Assembly (NCBI GenBank): GCA_033977485.1
Contig: CM066997.1
Coordinates: 75,238,634-75,302,633, forward strand
Direction: 5' to 3'
DNA from: Hydrangea macrophylla
Taxonomy: Eukaryota > Streptophyta > Magnoliopsida > Cornales > Hydrangeaceae
DNA length: 64,000 bases
Position numbers and translations under genes: made by a program. This document shows positions 20,715 through 32,790 of this stretch, one piece after another. The notes beneath the pieces were generated by a model. It was not told the DNA's origin, did no database searches, and saw only the letters and a program-made list of their open reading frames with translations. Numbering within the stretch: position 1 is the stretch's first letter; each line of letters opens with the position of its first letter.

Positions 20715-22794
20715 TGTAATACCCTGTATTTCTGTTATATATTATGTGAATAGGACCCTGTGTGTTTCTTTTAATACTTGTATGAGTTTGGCCTTACCTT
20801 TGGTATGATTTGGATACCAATCGATTGACACTTTTATCAATCGATTGGAGCATTAATACCTAATACCAATCGATTGAACTTTATACCAATTGATTGCTTA
20901 TATTAATTGATTGACACTTATACCAATTGATTGGAGGCAGCTGGGCAGATTCTTTTGCTCTGGCTGGGGTTTGTCCACGTGAATACTTCCCCTCTATATA
21001 TATGAGCCCTTCTTCTGCGTTTTCCTTTTCAGAAAAATTAGAGAGAGTGAGAGGGAGTGTTTGTGTATGTTTATATATATATATACTCATATATATATAC
21101 ACACATATATACATATATCTATACACTCACACACATAGATGGAGTTAGAGAAGAAGAGAAGAAGATCAGAGAAGAAAGGAGAAGAAGAAAGAAGAAAGAA
21201 GAAGGCAGAGCAAGATAAAGAGGGAGGAAGACCACCATTGGAGCTTCCAAAGCTCAAACACACACAACCAAACACGCCCTTAACGCCTAAGGTGAGTTTT
21301 AAACTTACTTGGTAGCTTTATATTGGTGTTAGAACGTGTTTTGAATGAAGAAATGATGTGTAAACCATGTATTAATCGTTTATATGTTGCTGTCGTCTTC
21401 ACTGTGAAGAAGATGAAGTACCAATCGATTGGTACTCTTACTAATCGATTGACATCTTTCAGGTCCCAATCGATTGACACTTTATGCAATCGATTGGCAT
21501 GGACTATGATCCAATCGATTGAACCTTTTTCCAATCGATTGATGCCACTTTTATACCAATCGATTGGACCTCCAGACCAATCAATTGGAAGTTTCAGAAT
21601 ACTGTTTTCTTATAACAACTGTTCATTTATTTATTTACTATTCAGTATTTCTCAGCATGCTTTATATCCCTAAAGATTGGGATTGTCATGTATCGGTGAT
21701 AGATTTGAACTTAAGTAGGTTTGCTAAGATTCGGGAACCTTGTGCGGGCGGGCTTTGGTCGATCATATGTTCTTAAAAGCGGTAGACAGACGAAGGTGTC
21801 TATGACTTGCGGTGAACCGGACCATTTGCCCAAAGATGGCCAGATGATCTAATCGTATGTTCTTAAAAGCGGTAGACAGACAAAGGTGTCTATGACATGC
21901 AGTGGACCGTGATCACTGGTAGACGTCGCTAAGTCGTGGCATAGAATGATGTACTGTTGTTTAAAGCGTTATATCCCTGACATGCGGTGGACTGTGCATA
22001 TGTTCTTAAAAGCGGGGGATGGACTAATGTGGTATCCATGACATACGGTGGACTGTGCATATGTTCTTAAAAGCGGTAGATGAGCAATGGTATATTTATA
22101 GAGTTGAACTATTGTCGAGTCTGTTCCCCATGAAGACGTGTTATCGGTCTTAAAATGAGTAAGACGTTAGTAATCGGATAATCGGTTTGATGTAAAGGAG
22201 TTACCCTCACTGAACTCTAACTTGGTTACTGTTTATAACTTGTAATAACTTCAATAGTTGATACCCTGTTAGGATCTAACTCACTCAACTTTCATTAAGC
22301 TGACGGCGTTTATGCCGCTGGACATTTCCATGTTCCAGTGCACCTTGGCTATGACTATACAGGTGAAGGGCCCGCAGGAGAAGACTACCATGCTAGTGAC
22401 GACGTCCCTGTGGAGAATTTCCCCGACGGAGGTCAGACCGAAGAAGACTACTACGCCGAGGACTACCTTTACACCAAGTGAAGACTAGACTAGAGTTGTG
22501 GCTAATTGTCTTTACCGTTTTAGAACCCTTTTTGTAGTCAGGCATATGTTGCCTTGACATTTGTACTTCCGCTGTCTTATAGTTGATTCGAGACTCTGAT
22601 GTGTAATAGTTAGTAACTTCTCTTGACTTAATGTTATGTTGTGATCAGAACCTAGACTTCATTCTTGTTACACTATTACTACTTGTTGCTTAGTACTGCG
22701 TGGTGTGGACAATCATGTGACTTCACTTGTCGCTGCCTTTGGACCCAAAAAGGAAATTTATTTTTCTCTATTTTTGTCGTTCCGGGGCGTGACA
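20715..22794 (+). repeat. 3' LTR of element B
   Basis: 2,080 bp from TGTAATACCC to GGGGCGTGACA, then the target duplication TCCAC. It is highly similar to the 5' LTR but has many transitions, several hitting the CG of the CAATCGATTG copies (for example CAATTGATTG at 20887), and a deletion of about 150 bp near 21667. Confidence 0.93.
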
Positions 22795-22969
22795 TCCACT
22801 AGGGGTAATCTAAGGTTTTAACGGCTTGTAGCATATGCTAAATGCAATCCCGATTCTTGCGGCAGTGGGTTAGATTTTATGTTTCTTAGTTTATTCCTAC
22901 ATTTAAATAAAACTTTTAGAACAATTCTCTTTCACTTCATTGTTAGGAACTAGCAATAAGCTAGTTGAG
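22795..22969 (+). other. Last piece of the element A 3' region
   Basis: Continues directly from 12421 once B and one TCCAC are removed. It ends near GGAACTAGCAATAAGCTAG, which in Athila-type elements lies just before the polypurine tract and 3' LTR. Here element C begins instead. Confidence 0.5.
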
Positions 22970-24060
22970 TGTTTGCACCCAAAAACCGTCAAAGGCTTTT
23001 GAGCCCGAGTGGCATGATGTTGGATAGGGGGATGCCGGCTTAGGGAATCTATGATTCAGCGGATTCGAGTGGACATTGTAAGCCAGATCGTAGGCACCAG
23101 GCCGTTGGGTGTTGTGATATGAGACCGATTGGAAGGATGGGCATGGATGATGTTAATCGGACACGGGAATAACATAACCTAATTCAGCATAAGCTCGATG
23201 GTGGATTAAAAGCAGCATTAAGGCCGATCGGACACCGTTTAATGAAGGATGGCTGTATGAGTCCGATCGGCTATAAGCAGGTAATCATGCATGAAAGAAA
23301 GCATTGAAATTAGTTAAATCCTGATTTAGTTGGAAGAGGTAGTTGACAAGGCCGATGGATTGAAAGGGGAAGGCGGTGCTATTCACAGCTGTCAGGACGA
23401 TGTCATCCCAGATTTTTAGGAAGCAAGAAGTCCGTTTCGGAAAAGAATCTGATCACGTCCAATTGGATTTAGAAGGTTAATCCCTAAATTTGTGGGATTG
23501 ATTCAATCAGAATTTGGATAAGGTAGGAGTCAGAGATTAAGAAGGTTTCTTCCACCATCAGCCAATCAGCCACATAGCTTAAGGCGTGAGCTAAGGAGTC
23601 CTTTCCTAATCAGAAGTCATCCATGGCCGCTATAAATATGGAAGCAGGCCAAGCTGCAAGGGACTTCGCGTCATCTCGAAAATAGCATACACACTGCATT
23701 CGAAGCATTCAAAGCATTCAAACCTTTGTTTTTCAGCATTCATAGCAAATAGGTCTGCCTTTTTGTTATTTCTTTTTATTCTTTTGGATACTCAGTCTGT
23801 TCTGGTTCATTCTTTAGATTTGTTTAATTTTTCAAACACTTAATAAAATCTATGTTTTATTAATCTGTTTATGATTGTTTACCTGGTAAATTCTTAACAC
23901 TGTTTAGCTTGTGCGCTTCAGTACTGCTAAAGAATTTATGGTGAGGGTACTTTCCTACTCACTACACACAGTCACCGTTTAGAAGTCAGATTCATGAATC
24001 CTTGTGTATCACTCACACAAGTGTTTAGGAAATTAGTTTTCATGCACACACATACACACA
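22970..24060 (+). repeat. 5' LTR of element C
   Basis: Starts at TGTTTGCACCC and ends at a CACACA repeat shortly before the primer site; both limits are estimates because the 3' LTR is lost. Palindromes CCGATCGG occur at 23223 and 23262 with degenerate copies between 23100 and 23360. The TATA box TATAAATA is at 23631-23638, followed by a repeated GCATTCAAA leader. Confidence 0.55.
23631..23638 (+). promoter_or_regulatory. TATA box of LTR C
   Basis: TATAAATA in the context GCCGCTATAAATATGGAAG, well placed between the palindrome-bearing U3 and the leader. Confidence 0.65.
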
Positions 24061-24077
24061 CCGAGCCTCTTTGGCTC

Positions 24078-24096
24078 TGGCACGTCTGGTGGGACC
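24078..24096 (+). promoter_or_regulatory. Probable primer-binding site of element C
   Basis: TGGCACGTCTGGTGGGACC starts with the TGG that pairs with a tRNA CCA end and lies just ahead of the gag ATG. I do not assign the tRNA with confidence. Confidence 0.6.
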
Positions 24097-24110
24097 CACA
24101 CTGTCAAGCT

Positions 24111-24625
24111 ATGCCTCCAAAGAAAGACAAACAGATAACTAAGAACGGCCAAGATGATTCTCCCATGGACCCTCCTATGGAGGAAAGTATTGGCCATTCT
24201 CTACAAGACGGTAGTGTCATTCTTAAGGCAATTTCGGAGGCCATGAGAGCGAACGTTGAGCCTATGTGGCAGGAATACAACGCGCTAATAGGATCAATGG
24301 GCAATCTCAAGGCAGTCATCAACCAGATGGCCGATGTTCATAAGAGTCAAGCTGACCTGGTCATGGAGACAAGGACTACCCACATAAAAATTGGATCGCC
24401 TATCGAACATGATCGGAAGGCTGATAGAGACCTATAAGGCCGGGGGTAGCAAAGAGCAAGTCAACGAATGGGGCTCTAGCACATTGCTCGAGTCCGATGA
24501 GCCAAAAGACCCACCCTACATCTGTCCGAACCTTAGGGAGGGTAATGGCTCAGGCAAGCAATCTGAATCACAGACTGGAATGGCTGGCGGATCGATAGTC
24601 ACCGATCCCAATGGATCAGCGATGA
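24111..24625 (+). pseudogene. gag: gag N-terminal part of element C
   Basis: Opens MPPKKDKQITK 15 bases after the primer site. It gives a charged, helical N-terminus (about 109 codons to 24437) and then continues in another frame (24391 on) up to the solo LTR. No domain is named for this segment; position and continuity with the gag core beyond 26250 support it. Confidence 0.65.
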
Positions 24626-24630
24626 TTCGA

Positions 24631-26244
24631 GGTGAAAAGTGCATATTTATAGTATATTATATGATATTTTATGCATACTTTTATCCCCAATGTCCCTATA
24701 TTTAGGTGCATTCTAATAACAATGTTCTTTTTATTGCTTAATGCTAAAATATATGTTTTTGCATTGTTTTATAGGTATTAGGATGTAAATCAATGAAGTG
24801 GAGCTAAAGAAAAGTGATTCTGGTGAATAGAACAACGGAAGTAGCTGAGAAAATGCCAATTTTGACAATAAAGACTTCAGATTTGGAAGATTTTCCTAGA
24901 GATATAAAATGTAGATCTTTCAGTTACGGCCGTGTGGCCATAAATGGGAGGTCAATCCAAGGTCTGAGTAAACAGTTATGGCCATTCTCCTATCGGTGCG
25001 CAGAGTTGTCAAAATCAGAGGAGTTCAAGCCCTTGAGCAGAGTTCAATCGATTGAGAGTTCAATCGATCGAACTAAGCTCGATCGATCGAACTTTATTTT
25101 CATCCAAAATTTGCGTAAACTCTGCAAGAACCCTATATATAAGTCATTTTGACGCCAGACGAAAGGAGGACGCTCCAGAATGCGAAAAATAGCAGTTTAG
25201 GGTAGTTTTAGGGTTAGCTTAGGAGTAGGTTAGGTTAGATTCATATTATTTTTCCTCTTTTTCATTAATATATTGAAGATTATTGAAGATTCAAGTGGAT
25301 TTCATGTTTATTTCACGTTTATTTTAGATTACATCCAGGTTTTTATTTTCAATCCTTGTTATTTGATTGTTATTAGTTTATATGCTATGATTACTTTAGG
25401 TTACTATTCATGCACTTGTTTATTTATGTTTCTGTAGTTTAGACATTGGAAATATGTGATGAAATATTGATTCTTAGCCTCTACTATATATGATATAGAA
25501 AACCTAGGCTCGATCGATCGAAGATATTTTGATCGATCGAACTAGAGCCATAGTCAAGCGATCGATGACATTTCGATCGATTGAAGGATGATCGAACCTG
25601 ATGATTCCTGAGATGATTCTTTTAAGTATTCCATGACTTTTTATTTTAAAAATATGTCATCAAATTGTCCCTATAAGCTTAGTTTGTCACAACAGTTTTT
25701 AGAACTTAAAGCCTTAAGGCTATTTTCTTCAATGACTTTTGAAAACCACTTTGAATGCTAACACCATTTAGAGTGCAAGTATTAACCATTGTTTTAAACC
25801 ATCTTCCAAGTATTTTAAACCAACTGTGATGATGTAGTCCTGGTCATGAAAGGGCTATTGATTCTTTACCTTTAGAAAAATACGGAATACTGAAGAGGAC
25901 TGAACTCCATAGAACATTAATGAGTATGCATGGTAGATGGTTAGGATCAATGTGGATTCTCGTATTTCCAACACCTTTAGTTTATCTGTTTAATTAGTTA
26001 TGTTTCTATATGTTTAGTTTATTATTTAGTTTCATTTAATTAATTAGGATTTGTTAGTACACCTCCAATCATTCATTCTTATTTTCTTTTTCTTTAGGTT
26101 ATAACTTAGTTGACATTCTCCCTATTCCTTCCCTGTGGGATCGACCTGGACTTCCAGTACTATATTACTTGCATGATCACCTACTCTTGGGTGTTGCACA
26201 AGAGCGCACAACTTTTTAGTCGTGTTAGGAGACACCAAGTTTTG
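24631..26244 (+). repeat. Solo LTR in gag of element C
   Basis: The flanks TTCGA at 24626-24630 and 26245-26249 form a perfect 5-bp duplication, and gag of C reads on in frame across the site once it is removed. The start (GGTGAAAAGTGCATATTTATAG) and the end (GACACCAAGTTTTG) resemble Athila/Ogre-type LTR termini, but the outermost bases are not TG...CA. TATA box TATATATAA at 25134-25142. CGATCGATCG-type palindromes cluster at 25047-25091 and 25509-25590, on both sides of it. The 112-codon frame at 24814-25152 lies wholly in this LTR and is not a gene. Confidence 0.7.
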
Positions 26245-26249
26245 TTCGA

Positions 26250-27734
26250 TCAATAGGCCATACTGAAAGCTCAGTTGGCCACATGAAACCTCTAGGTCAC
26301 GCTACTGGGGGGCAAAGAAACAACGGTGGGTTTTGGACACATCAGGCCAATAACAATCAATAGCAGTTGCCACCACCGTTGGTACCCCGGTTGAGGAATG
26401 TTCAGCCCGTTGCTCAATAACCCATCAATAGGGAAGAGTTGGTAGCAGCCATACATGAAGAGTATGGCCCGTTTATGAGAAGATTGGAGAGGCAGATGTA
26501 CAGACGGCCGTATCCCCCCCGAAATTGACCAGGTTATATTTTCCCAGGGGTGCAAAGTACCAAACTTCACTCTGTTTTTTGGAGAGAGTGAATAGTCTTC
26601 GGTGGAGCATATTGGCCGTTTCATTGTTTAATGCGGCCATGTGGGTAGTAGTAACCCATTAAAGTTGAGGTTATTTACAAATTCACTAATGGGCATGGCA
26701 TTTTTGTGGTATGTCAATCTCCCCGCCAATTCGGTGCAAACTTGGCAAGGGATGGAAGAGTTATTTCATGGCCAGTTCTATAGGACTGAGCCCGAGACAT
26801 CCCTGGAAGACCTGTCCAGGATGATGCAATTAGTAGGAAAAATTGTAGAAACCTACATAGCCCGTTTCCATAAGGCAAAGTATCGATGCAAGACGGTTTT
26901 GCCAGAGGAAGAATATGCTAAAATGGCTATGGAGGGTAAGTCCTTTGAACTTCGCAAGAGGTTTGAAGGAATCGACTTTCGTGATTTATTCGAGCTGGCC
27001 ACGCGGGCCGCTCGTTATGAGCGCATCCTTTTGGATGAGCAGGAGAAGAAGAACTCGTCTAAAGGGACGTATTATAAAGACCCTAACTATGAGGTCCACC
27101 TAGCGGAGTGTGACCACGAAACAGAGAGCGATATGGCCGAGTTAATCTGCAAACGGCCAATCGTATTTAACACCTTGAATAAACCTATCAACAATAATGC
27201 CGCTAAAAAAAAGATGACGTTTGTGGCGGTGAAAAATTATACTTTTGACATAACCATGGCTGGTCAAATATTTGATGCCTTATTGGCCGATAAAGTGATC
27301 AAGCTGGGTAAAGGCCATCGGATTCCCAAGGCCGATGACCTAAAAAATAAAGAATACTGTAAGTGGCACAATTTTTGGAAGCACTCCACTAATAATTGCA
27401 TCATTTTTTGTAATGTTATACAGGAAAACGTGGAAAAAGGAGTTTTCAAGTTTTCGGACAAGGCTATGGGGATTGACGCAAATCCGTTTCCTCAAATCAT
27501 CGGTACCAATATGGTTATGCTCGATTTAACCAAGCTGACAAGGCCAAGGCCAAAGATAGACTTGATCGACAGAGAAATTTTGCCACGGCAGAGGGAAGGG
27601 AAACAAATCGCCATTTCGGCCATAGATAGGCCGAAAGTGACGATACATGACCTCCAAAGAAGTTATCAGGAACGTGAAAAAAGGGCCACAAGGATGAGGA
27701 AGAAACTGCTAGGTCCGATACCGATAACTTGATA
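26250..27734 (+). pseudogene. gag: gag core of element C
   Basis: After three damaged stretches (26250-26640, stops), 26641-27732 is open for 363 codons: SSNPLKLRLFTNSLMGMAFLWYVNLP, the gag homology block with ETYIARFHKAKYRCK, then KRFEGIDFRDLFELATRAARYE. Further on come FTFDI-like NYTFDITMAGQIFDALL, KVIKLGKGHRIPKADDLKNKEYCKWHNFWKHSTNNCIIF (the Tat-type Cys/His segment) and a basic tail. It matches the Tat gag layout in detail. Confidence 0.88.
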
Positions 27735-28157
27735 GCGGATCTTCGACGACAGCTGGAGTTCATCGAACAAGGCCTTTGCCCAAGATGCAAGGCTGATATC
27801 AAAAAAGAGGTCTCTAGCCCGAGTAAGAGGCCAAGAAGCAATGAACATTGGGAGCCAAGCCCGAGAAGATCTATATATGAGAGGTTGTCAATGCCTTGGC
27901 AGGGTCAGGCAAAGTCTGAGTGGCGGGCAAAACCTTCCTTGGCTCTGCAAATCGGTCAAAAGTCAGGCCAATTCGAGGCAAGAGGTACCCGAACCATTCC
28001 AAAGCCTAAGCTGCAAACAAGCTCATCAGCCTCAAACAGGAGCCCAAGGATGGCGTTGCCACCCCGGATGGAAGATGGGAGGTGGCATAGGGCTGAGCAT
28101 TCCAAATTCCCAATGCGGCCATAGTATAGAAAGTATAAAAAAAGGAGGTATCAACGC
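27735..28157 (+). pseudogene. gag-protease linker of element C
   Basis: An open frame (27729-28124) encodes LEFIEQGLCPRCKADIKKEV, a basic SKRPRSNEHWEP stretch and low-complexity sequence. It is the expected linker, with a CPRC motif seen in Tat elements. The frame shifts near 28130. Confidence 0.55.
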
Positions 28158-28969
28158 ATGAGACAGGCCGAACGGGAACGCCAGTACTGGAACAATCGAG
28201 CTGGAAATGCTCCTAAACCCATAGCGTATACATTGCCATTGCCTGACACTCAAGAACTCACAGCTGAGGTAGAACCATTTTGTGATGGAGAGGTTGGGGC
28301 GATGCATACTTCTACTGGGCAATTGAAGGAAAGAGTCAGACTAGTAAAATCACAAGAGGGATGCAGGCCCACATTGGACAAGATGAATATGGAGTCTGAT
28401 GGTGATCTGTCAGACTCCAGCACCTCGCCAATTCAATTCGGAACTGTTCTGGTATGCCTGTCATCTAACATGGTGTTTACTTTGCCTAGGTCCTTCATGG
28501 CCAAGCCAGACCAGCCTACGACCATAGAAAGGGATATAATAGAGGGCCTAACCAAGGATTCAGCCATGATAGAAGATGTATTATGGAACGGGGGAGAGAC
28601 TGTTAAACCTAATGTGGTGGAAACCACAAGCAAGAATATGGATGCCACCGATAAGCAGACTGACCGGTCCAAGATCACTATTTTGAGGCCAAAGGGACAT
28701 CATACTGAAGAAGGGGTGAAGCCTTGAGGACCAGTCAAAGTGGTTTTCGAGAAGCCCACATATCAGATGTCCCAGCATTTGAAGCCGTTGTACGTGAAAG
28801 GACATATTAAGGGGGTCCCGATAAACAGAATCCTGGTTGATGGTGGGTCTACCATCAATATTATGCCTCAAATAATGTTGAGAATCCTTCAGAAGTCTGA
28901 GTCGGAGTTAATTCTGACCGAAATGAACGTTCAAAGCTTCACGGGGGCACCCTCAAGAACCAAGGGTAT
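28158..28969 (+). pseudogene. Protease, first half, of element C
   Basis: Frame open to 28727, then a TGA, then 28740 on. It ends with MSQHLKPLYVKGHIKGVPINRILVDGGSTINIMP: VDGGS holds the catalytic Asp in the DGGS form typical of Tat proteases. The gene is cut at 28969 by the solo LTR and resumes at 30312. Confidence 0.85.
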
Positions 28970-30306
28970 TAATCTTGTTAGAATCAAGATATAAAAAGTG
29001 TTCTTTACTTTTCAAAAGATTTGTAGTGTGAAAGCAAAGGTCGAACCCACAGGGATTGGTTAACTACAACGACTTAATTTTAAAACCTAACTTTAGTTAA
29101 TTATGAAAAACGGATTTTGGTTTGATTTTAATTAAACTAATAACAATAAAAATAAATCTAAACTATGAAAGCAATTAAAGTTGTTTTAAATAATGTTTAA
29201 GGGATTCTAGGATTGCAAATCCACCACTAGCTTCATAATAAGGAATATTTATGAATTACTTTAGCCTATTAAGTTGGATGATAATGGGGAATTGTAGCTA
29301 CAAGCCCAATTCCTCCGACAAGAAGATATTCATGGTTCAAGCACCAACATAATCCATCTTCGGTTAGCATGAATTATCCCACACTAAACTAGGGTTGTGA
29401 TCTAATCCATCTAACCTAGGCATGGACTATTCGGATACTTGATAGTACAAATCAATAAAGCACCATCACATGTAAACAATCTAAACAAGCACAGCAATCA
29501 TAGATCGTTGAGCACATCACAGTCAAAATAGATCTAAGACAAGAATAAATTCTGAAAGCAATGATTTAATCAATAGAAGTACGATTTATTTATAAAAATC
29601 CTCTAAACATGTGACTGTCATCCATACATAATAAAACTAAACTAAAAAAATAAATAAAACCCTATTACTCGTCTAGGGCTTCATTGAAACCCTAGATCTA
29701 TGATCTAGCCGTCCATGGAAGTGATGGATGGCAAGTAGTTGATGGAGGAGGCCATGGAAACCCTTGGTCTTCTTCTTCTTCTCCTTGCTTCCCTCCCTTC
29801 AATGGCTGAAAGTATGGTTGTAAAATGTGTGTATATTAGTTGCCAATAATGTCTAATCCCTTAATTGTAACAAAATAGGGTATATATAGATTTACAACAA
29901 GTTTTGGAAGCCTTCCTAACCCGAAACGAACTGAAACTGATGTAATTTACAGTCTAGACGTCGTTCAGCAGTTTCGTTTGCACAGGAGTCTTCAGTATAC
30001 TGAAATACGCAACTTTGGTTTTTACCCATATCGCGCGAGCGGGTCGCGCGAGCACGACGTTTGGCTCCTCGCGCGCGCGGATCGCACGAGCGATTTCTGG
30101 GTTCTCGCGCCCGCGGCTCGCGCGCGCGACTTGGCTTTTTCAGCTTCTTTTCTTCTGCTTTTTTACCCTGTTTAGTCTGGTTTAGGTGATTTCTTCCAAA
30201 TCCTGTCAGAAAATAGAAAACGAAGTAAAAATATACAAAAACAGGATAAAAAGTACTAACAAATGTTCGTTAAGGCGTATAATTAGGATTAGTTCTCACC
30301 TGATTA
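28970..30306 (-). repeat. Solo LTR of the Athila-like family in protease of element C
   Basis: 1,337 bp, closely similar to the two LTRs of the 53099-61531 element and in the same (minus) orientation. Flanked by a perfect duplication GGTAT (28965-28969 and 30307-30311). Its ends are TAATC...GATTA where the intact copies have TGATG...CGATCA, so both termini have lost the canonical TG/CA. Minus-strand TATA box near 29880; CGCGCGAGCG repeats at 30027-30128, the upstream side of the promoter. Confidence 0.93.
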
Positions 30307-30311
30307 GGTAT

Positions 30312-30735
30312 CCTACCCCTTGAGCTGACCGTTGGCAGTAAAACAGTTATGACTGCTCTCTTCATCGTAGAAAGCTCGGCGGCCTATAATGCATTACTCG
30401 ACTGAGATTGGATACACCCAAATTATTGCATTCCTTCCACGCTCCATTCGTTACTAATTTTCTGGAGAGGCGACGAGGTAGAAGTGGTGGGAGCAGATAC
30501 AAAGCCATTCGTAGCTCGTATGCAAATGGCTGATGTAGTCTTATACGAAGATGATATCGGGCCGGTCAAGTTGCTGGGTCTCAACAAAATGGAAAGACCG
30601 AATACGGCTACCTTCCTTAAAGGAAATACATCGGACATGAAAACGTGTTACCATAACCTCAGTCAGACTGAAGAATCAAGGCCGATTGAGATCATCGAAC
30701 AGGAAGACGTCAATGGAGACACCGATCATTGAAGA
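30312..30735 (+). pseudogene. Protease, second half, and connector of element C
   Basis: The frame continues exactly when the solo LTR and one GGTAT are removed: LELTVGSKTVMTALFIVESSAAYNALLD, then a TGA where related elements have the Arg of GRDWIH. 30484-30732 continues to the acidic connector. A frameshift leads into the RT frame near 30700. Confidence 0.82.
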
Positions 30736-32323
30736 ATGGAAACTGCTGGCCCTAAAGGCCAGCATGGCCAGATGGTGTACATACCTGGCCGATAGAAGAT
30801 TGGAAATTGGTCCAGTTGACGGAATGATTAATCTGGCTAATTGTATCTATGAAGAAGAAACGCCAAGAGAGGAAGATATTCAAATAGATGAATTAGAAAT
30901 GGCCACTACAAAGTTGGATGATTTAAAGGCCAATGTCCAAGATCCCCTATTTGAGGTCAACCTAGGCAAAGAAGGAGAGCACAAACCTACTCATGTAAGT
31001 CAAATGTTGGAGCCGCAGTGTCAGGCCGAGTTGATTGCACTCTTGCACAAGTACAAAGATTGCTTTGCCTGGGATTATGATGAAATGCCAGGGTTATCTA
31101 GGGAACTGATGGAGCACCGATTACTAATTAAATCAGGGTTTAGGCCGTTCAAGCAGCTACCTCGGCGGATGTCACCAGAAGTAACTCTGTGAAAGAGGAG
31201 ATTAAGAGGCTACTGGACGCTAGTTTCATTCGGACGTATGGTCTCGAATGTGGTCCCGGTAGTAAAGAAGAATGGGAAGCTGAGGGTCTGCATTGACTTT
31301 AGAAACTTAAACCTAGCCACCCCGAAAGATGAGTATCCTATGCCCATGGCCGATCAATTAATTGATTCGGCCGCCAAACATAAAATTTTGTCCTTTATGG
31401 ACGGGCACTCGGGGTACAACCAGATCTACATTGCCGAAGAGGATGTCTCGAAGAATGCTTTTTGGTGCCCGGGGGCAATTAGAACCTTTGAGTGGGTTGT
31501 CATGCCCTTCGGTTTGAAGAATACTGGAACCACTTATCAATGGGCGATGAATTCAATCTTCCATGATATGATTGGACAATTCATGGAGGTTTACATTGAT
31601 GATGTGGTGGTAAAGTCAGGAGATAACGCCGATCATTTGAGAGACTTAGAAAAGGCATTTGAAAGAATGCGGGCTCACCGACTAAAGATGAACCCTCTCA
31701 AATGTGCTTTCGGTGTCATAGCAGGGAATTTCTTAGGGTTCCTAGTGCATCAAAGAGGGATAGAGGTTGACAAAAATAAGGCTCAGGCTATCCAGGCAGC
31801 AAAGCCACCAACTAACAAGAAAGAGCTTCAGAGATTGCTCGGGCAGATCAATTTCCTGAGAAGATTTATATCCAATTGTGCAGGGAAGACCCAAGTATGG
31901 ACCCCACTTTTGAAGATCAAGACCGATGAGGACTTTAAATGGGAAGACAGCCATCAACAAGCCTTCGAGGGAATTAAACGATATTTGTCAACTTCCCCAG
32001 TATTAATGCCACCCAAGAAGGGTAGGTTCCTTAAGTTGTATATATCGGCCTCTGATTGCTCCATAGGAAGTATATTAGCTCAAGACAATGAGCAAGGCAA
32101 CGAGCAGGCCATTTATTATTTAAGTAGAATTTTGACTCCAATCGAGCAGCGCTATGCGCCGATTGAGAAGTTATACTTGGCATTGTATTTTTTCTCACAA
32201 AATTTAAAAACGTATATGCTGCCCGTTTCAACTTACATAATATGTCAAACTGATGTGATAAAATATATATGTTGTCAAGACCAATTATGCGAGGCCGAAT
32301 TGGGAAATGGACCTTGGCCTTGA
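30736..32323 (+). pseudogene. pol: Reverse transcriptase and first RNase H of element C
   Basis: 30686-31192: connector CFAWDYDEMPGLSRELMEHRL, typical of Tat. A short frameshifted patch (31190-31240) follows, then an open frame of 361 codons: KKNGKLRVCIDFRNLNLATPKDEYPMP, FMDGHSGYNQIYIAEED, VVMPFGLKNTGTTYQWAMN and catalytic YIDD at 31592-31603. The first RNase H (LKLYISASDCSIGSILAQ, YYLSRILTPIEQRYAPIEKLYLALYF) is frameshifted at its end. Confidence 0.9.
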
Positions 32324-32790
32324 TGGAATTTGCCATCCAGTACCGATCACAGCAATCGGTCAAAGGCCAGGCCATGCTATAGCCAATTTCTTGGCCGATC
32401 ACCCAGATCCTACTGATTTGGGAGAACGACCTCTAACACCCAAAGTCCTAAACACGTCCTTAGTCACATGGACGTTAATCTTTGATGGTTCTAAAAACAC
32501 AGAGGGTGCTGGGGCAGGTATGGTTATTATAGCACCTAAGTACAAGACGACAAAAATGTCATTTCGGCTCAATTTCAAATGCACAAACAATCAGGCCGAA
32601 TACGAAGCGCTTATCATCGGACTAGAGATACTCCTTGAAATGGGGGCATCGTCCGTGCACATAAAAGGAGACTCAGGGCTAGTGATCAGACAAATAGCTG
32701 GAGAATTCCAGATAAGAAGTTAGGAGCTCTGCCCATTCCACGCTGTGGCCACTCAACTCATGGAGGCATTTGATGATATTAGTGTGAGTT
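32324..32790 (+). pseudogene. pol: Archaeal-type second RNase H of element C (truncated)
   Basis: WTLIFDGSKNTEGAGAGMVI keeps the first catalytic Asp; NNQAEYEALIIGLEILLEMG has the Glu and IKGDSGLVIRQIAGEF the next Asp. A second RNase H is specific to the Tat lineage. Homology ends near 32790 (ATQLMEAFDDISVSYI), where unrelated DNA begins. Confidence 0.88.

Larger units (their letters stand above)
12422..22794 (+). mobile_element. Element B: complete Tekay-type chromovirus, inactive
   Basis: 10,373 bp bounded by TCCAC at 12417-12421 and 22795-22799. It has two LTRs starting TGTAATACCC and ending GGGGCGTGACA, a tRNA-iMet primer site, an extra acidic ORF, gag with two zinc knuckles, protease, RT, RNase H, integrase and a C-terminal chromodomain, in the chromovirus order. 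The chromodomain motif RILDQGVKKLRNKEIPLVKIQW is of the Tekay/Del type. From the zinc knuckles to the chromodomain one reading frame is kept; it is broken by point nonsense changes, with a single-base slip only at the very end. Confidence 0.93.
22970..32790 (+). mobile_element. Element C: 3'-truncated Tat-type retrotransposon
   Basis: LTR, primer-like site, gag, protease with DGGS, RT with YIDD, RNase H and a second (archaeal-type) RNase H, the mark of the Tat lineage. It stops abruptly after the second RNase H; integrase and 3' LTR are missing. Two solo LTRs of other elements lie inside it (24631-26244 in gag, 28970-30306 in protease). Confidence 0.82.
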
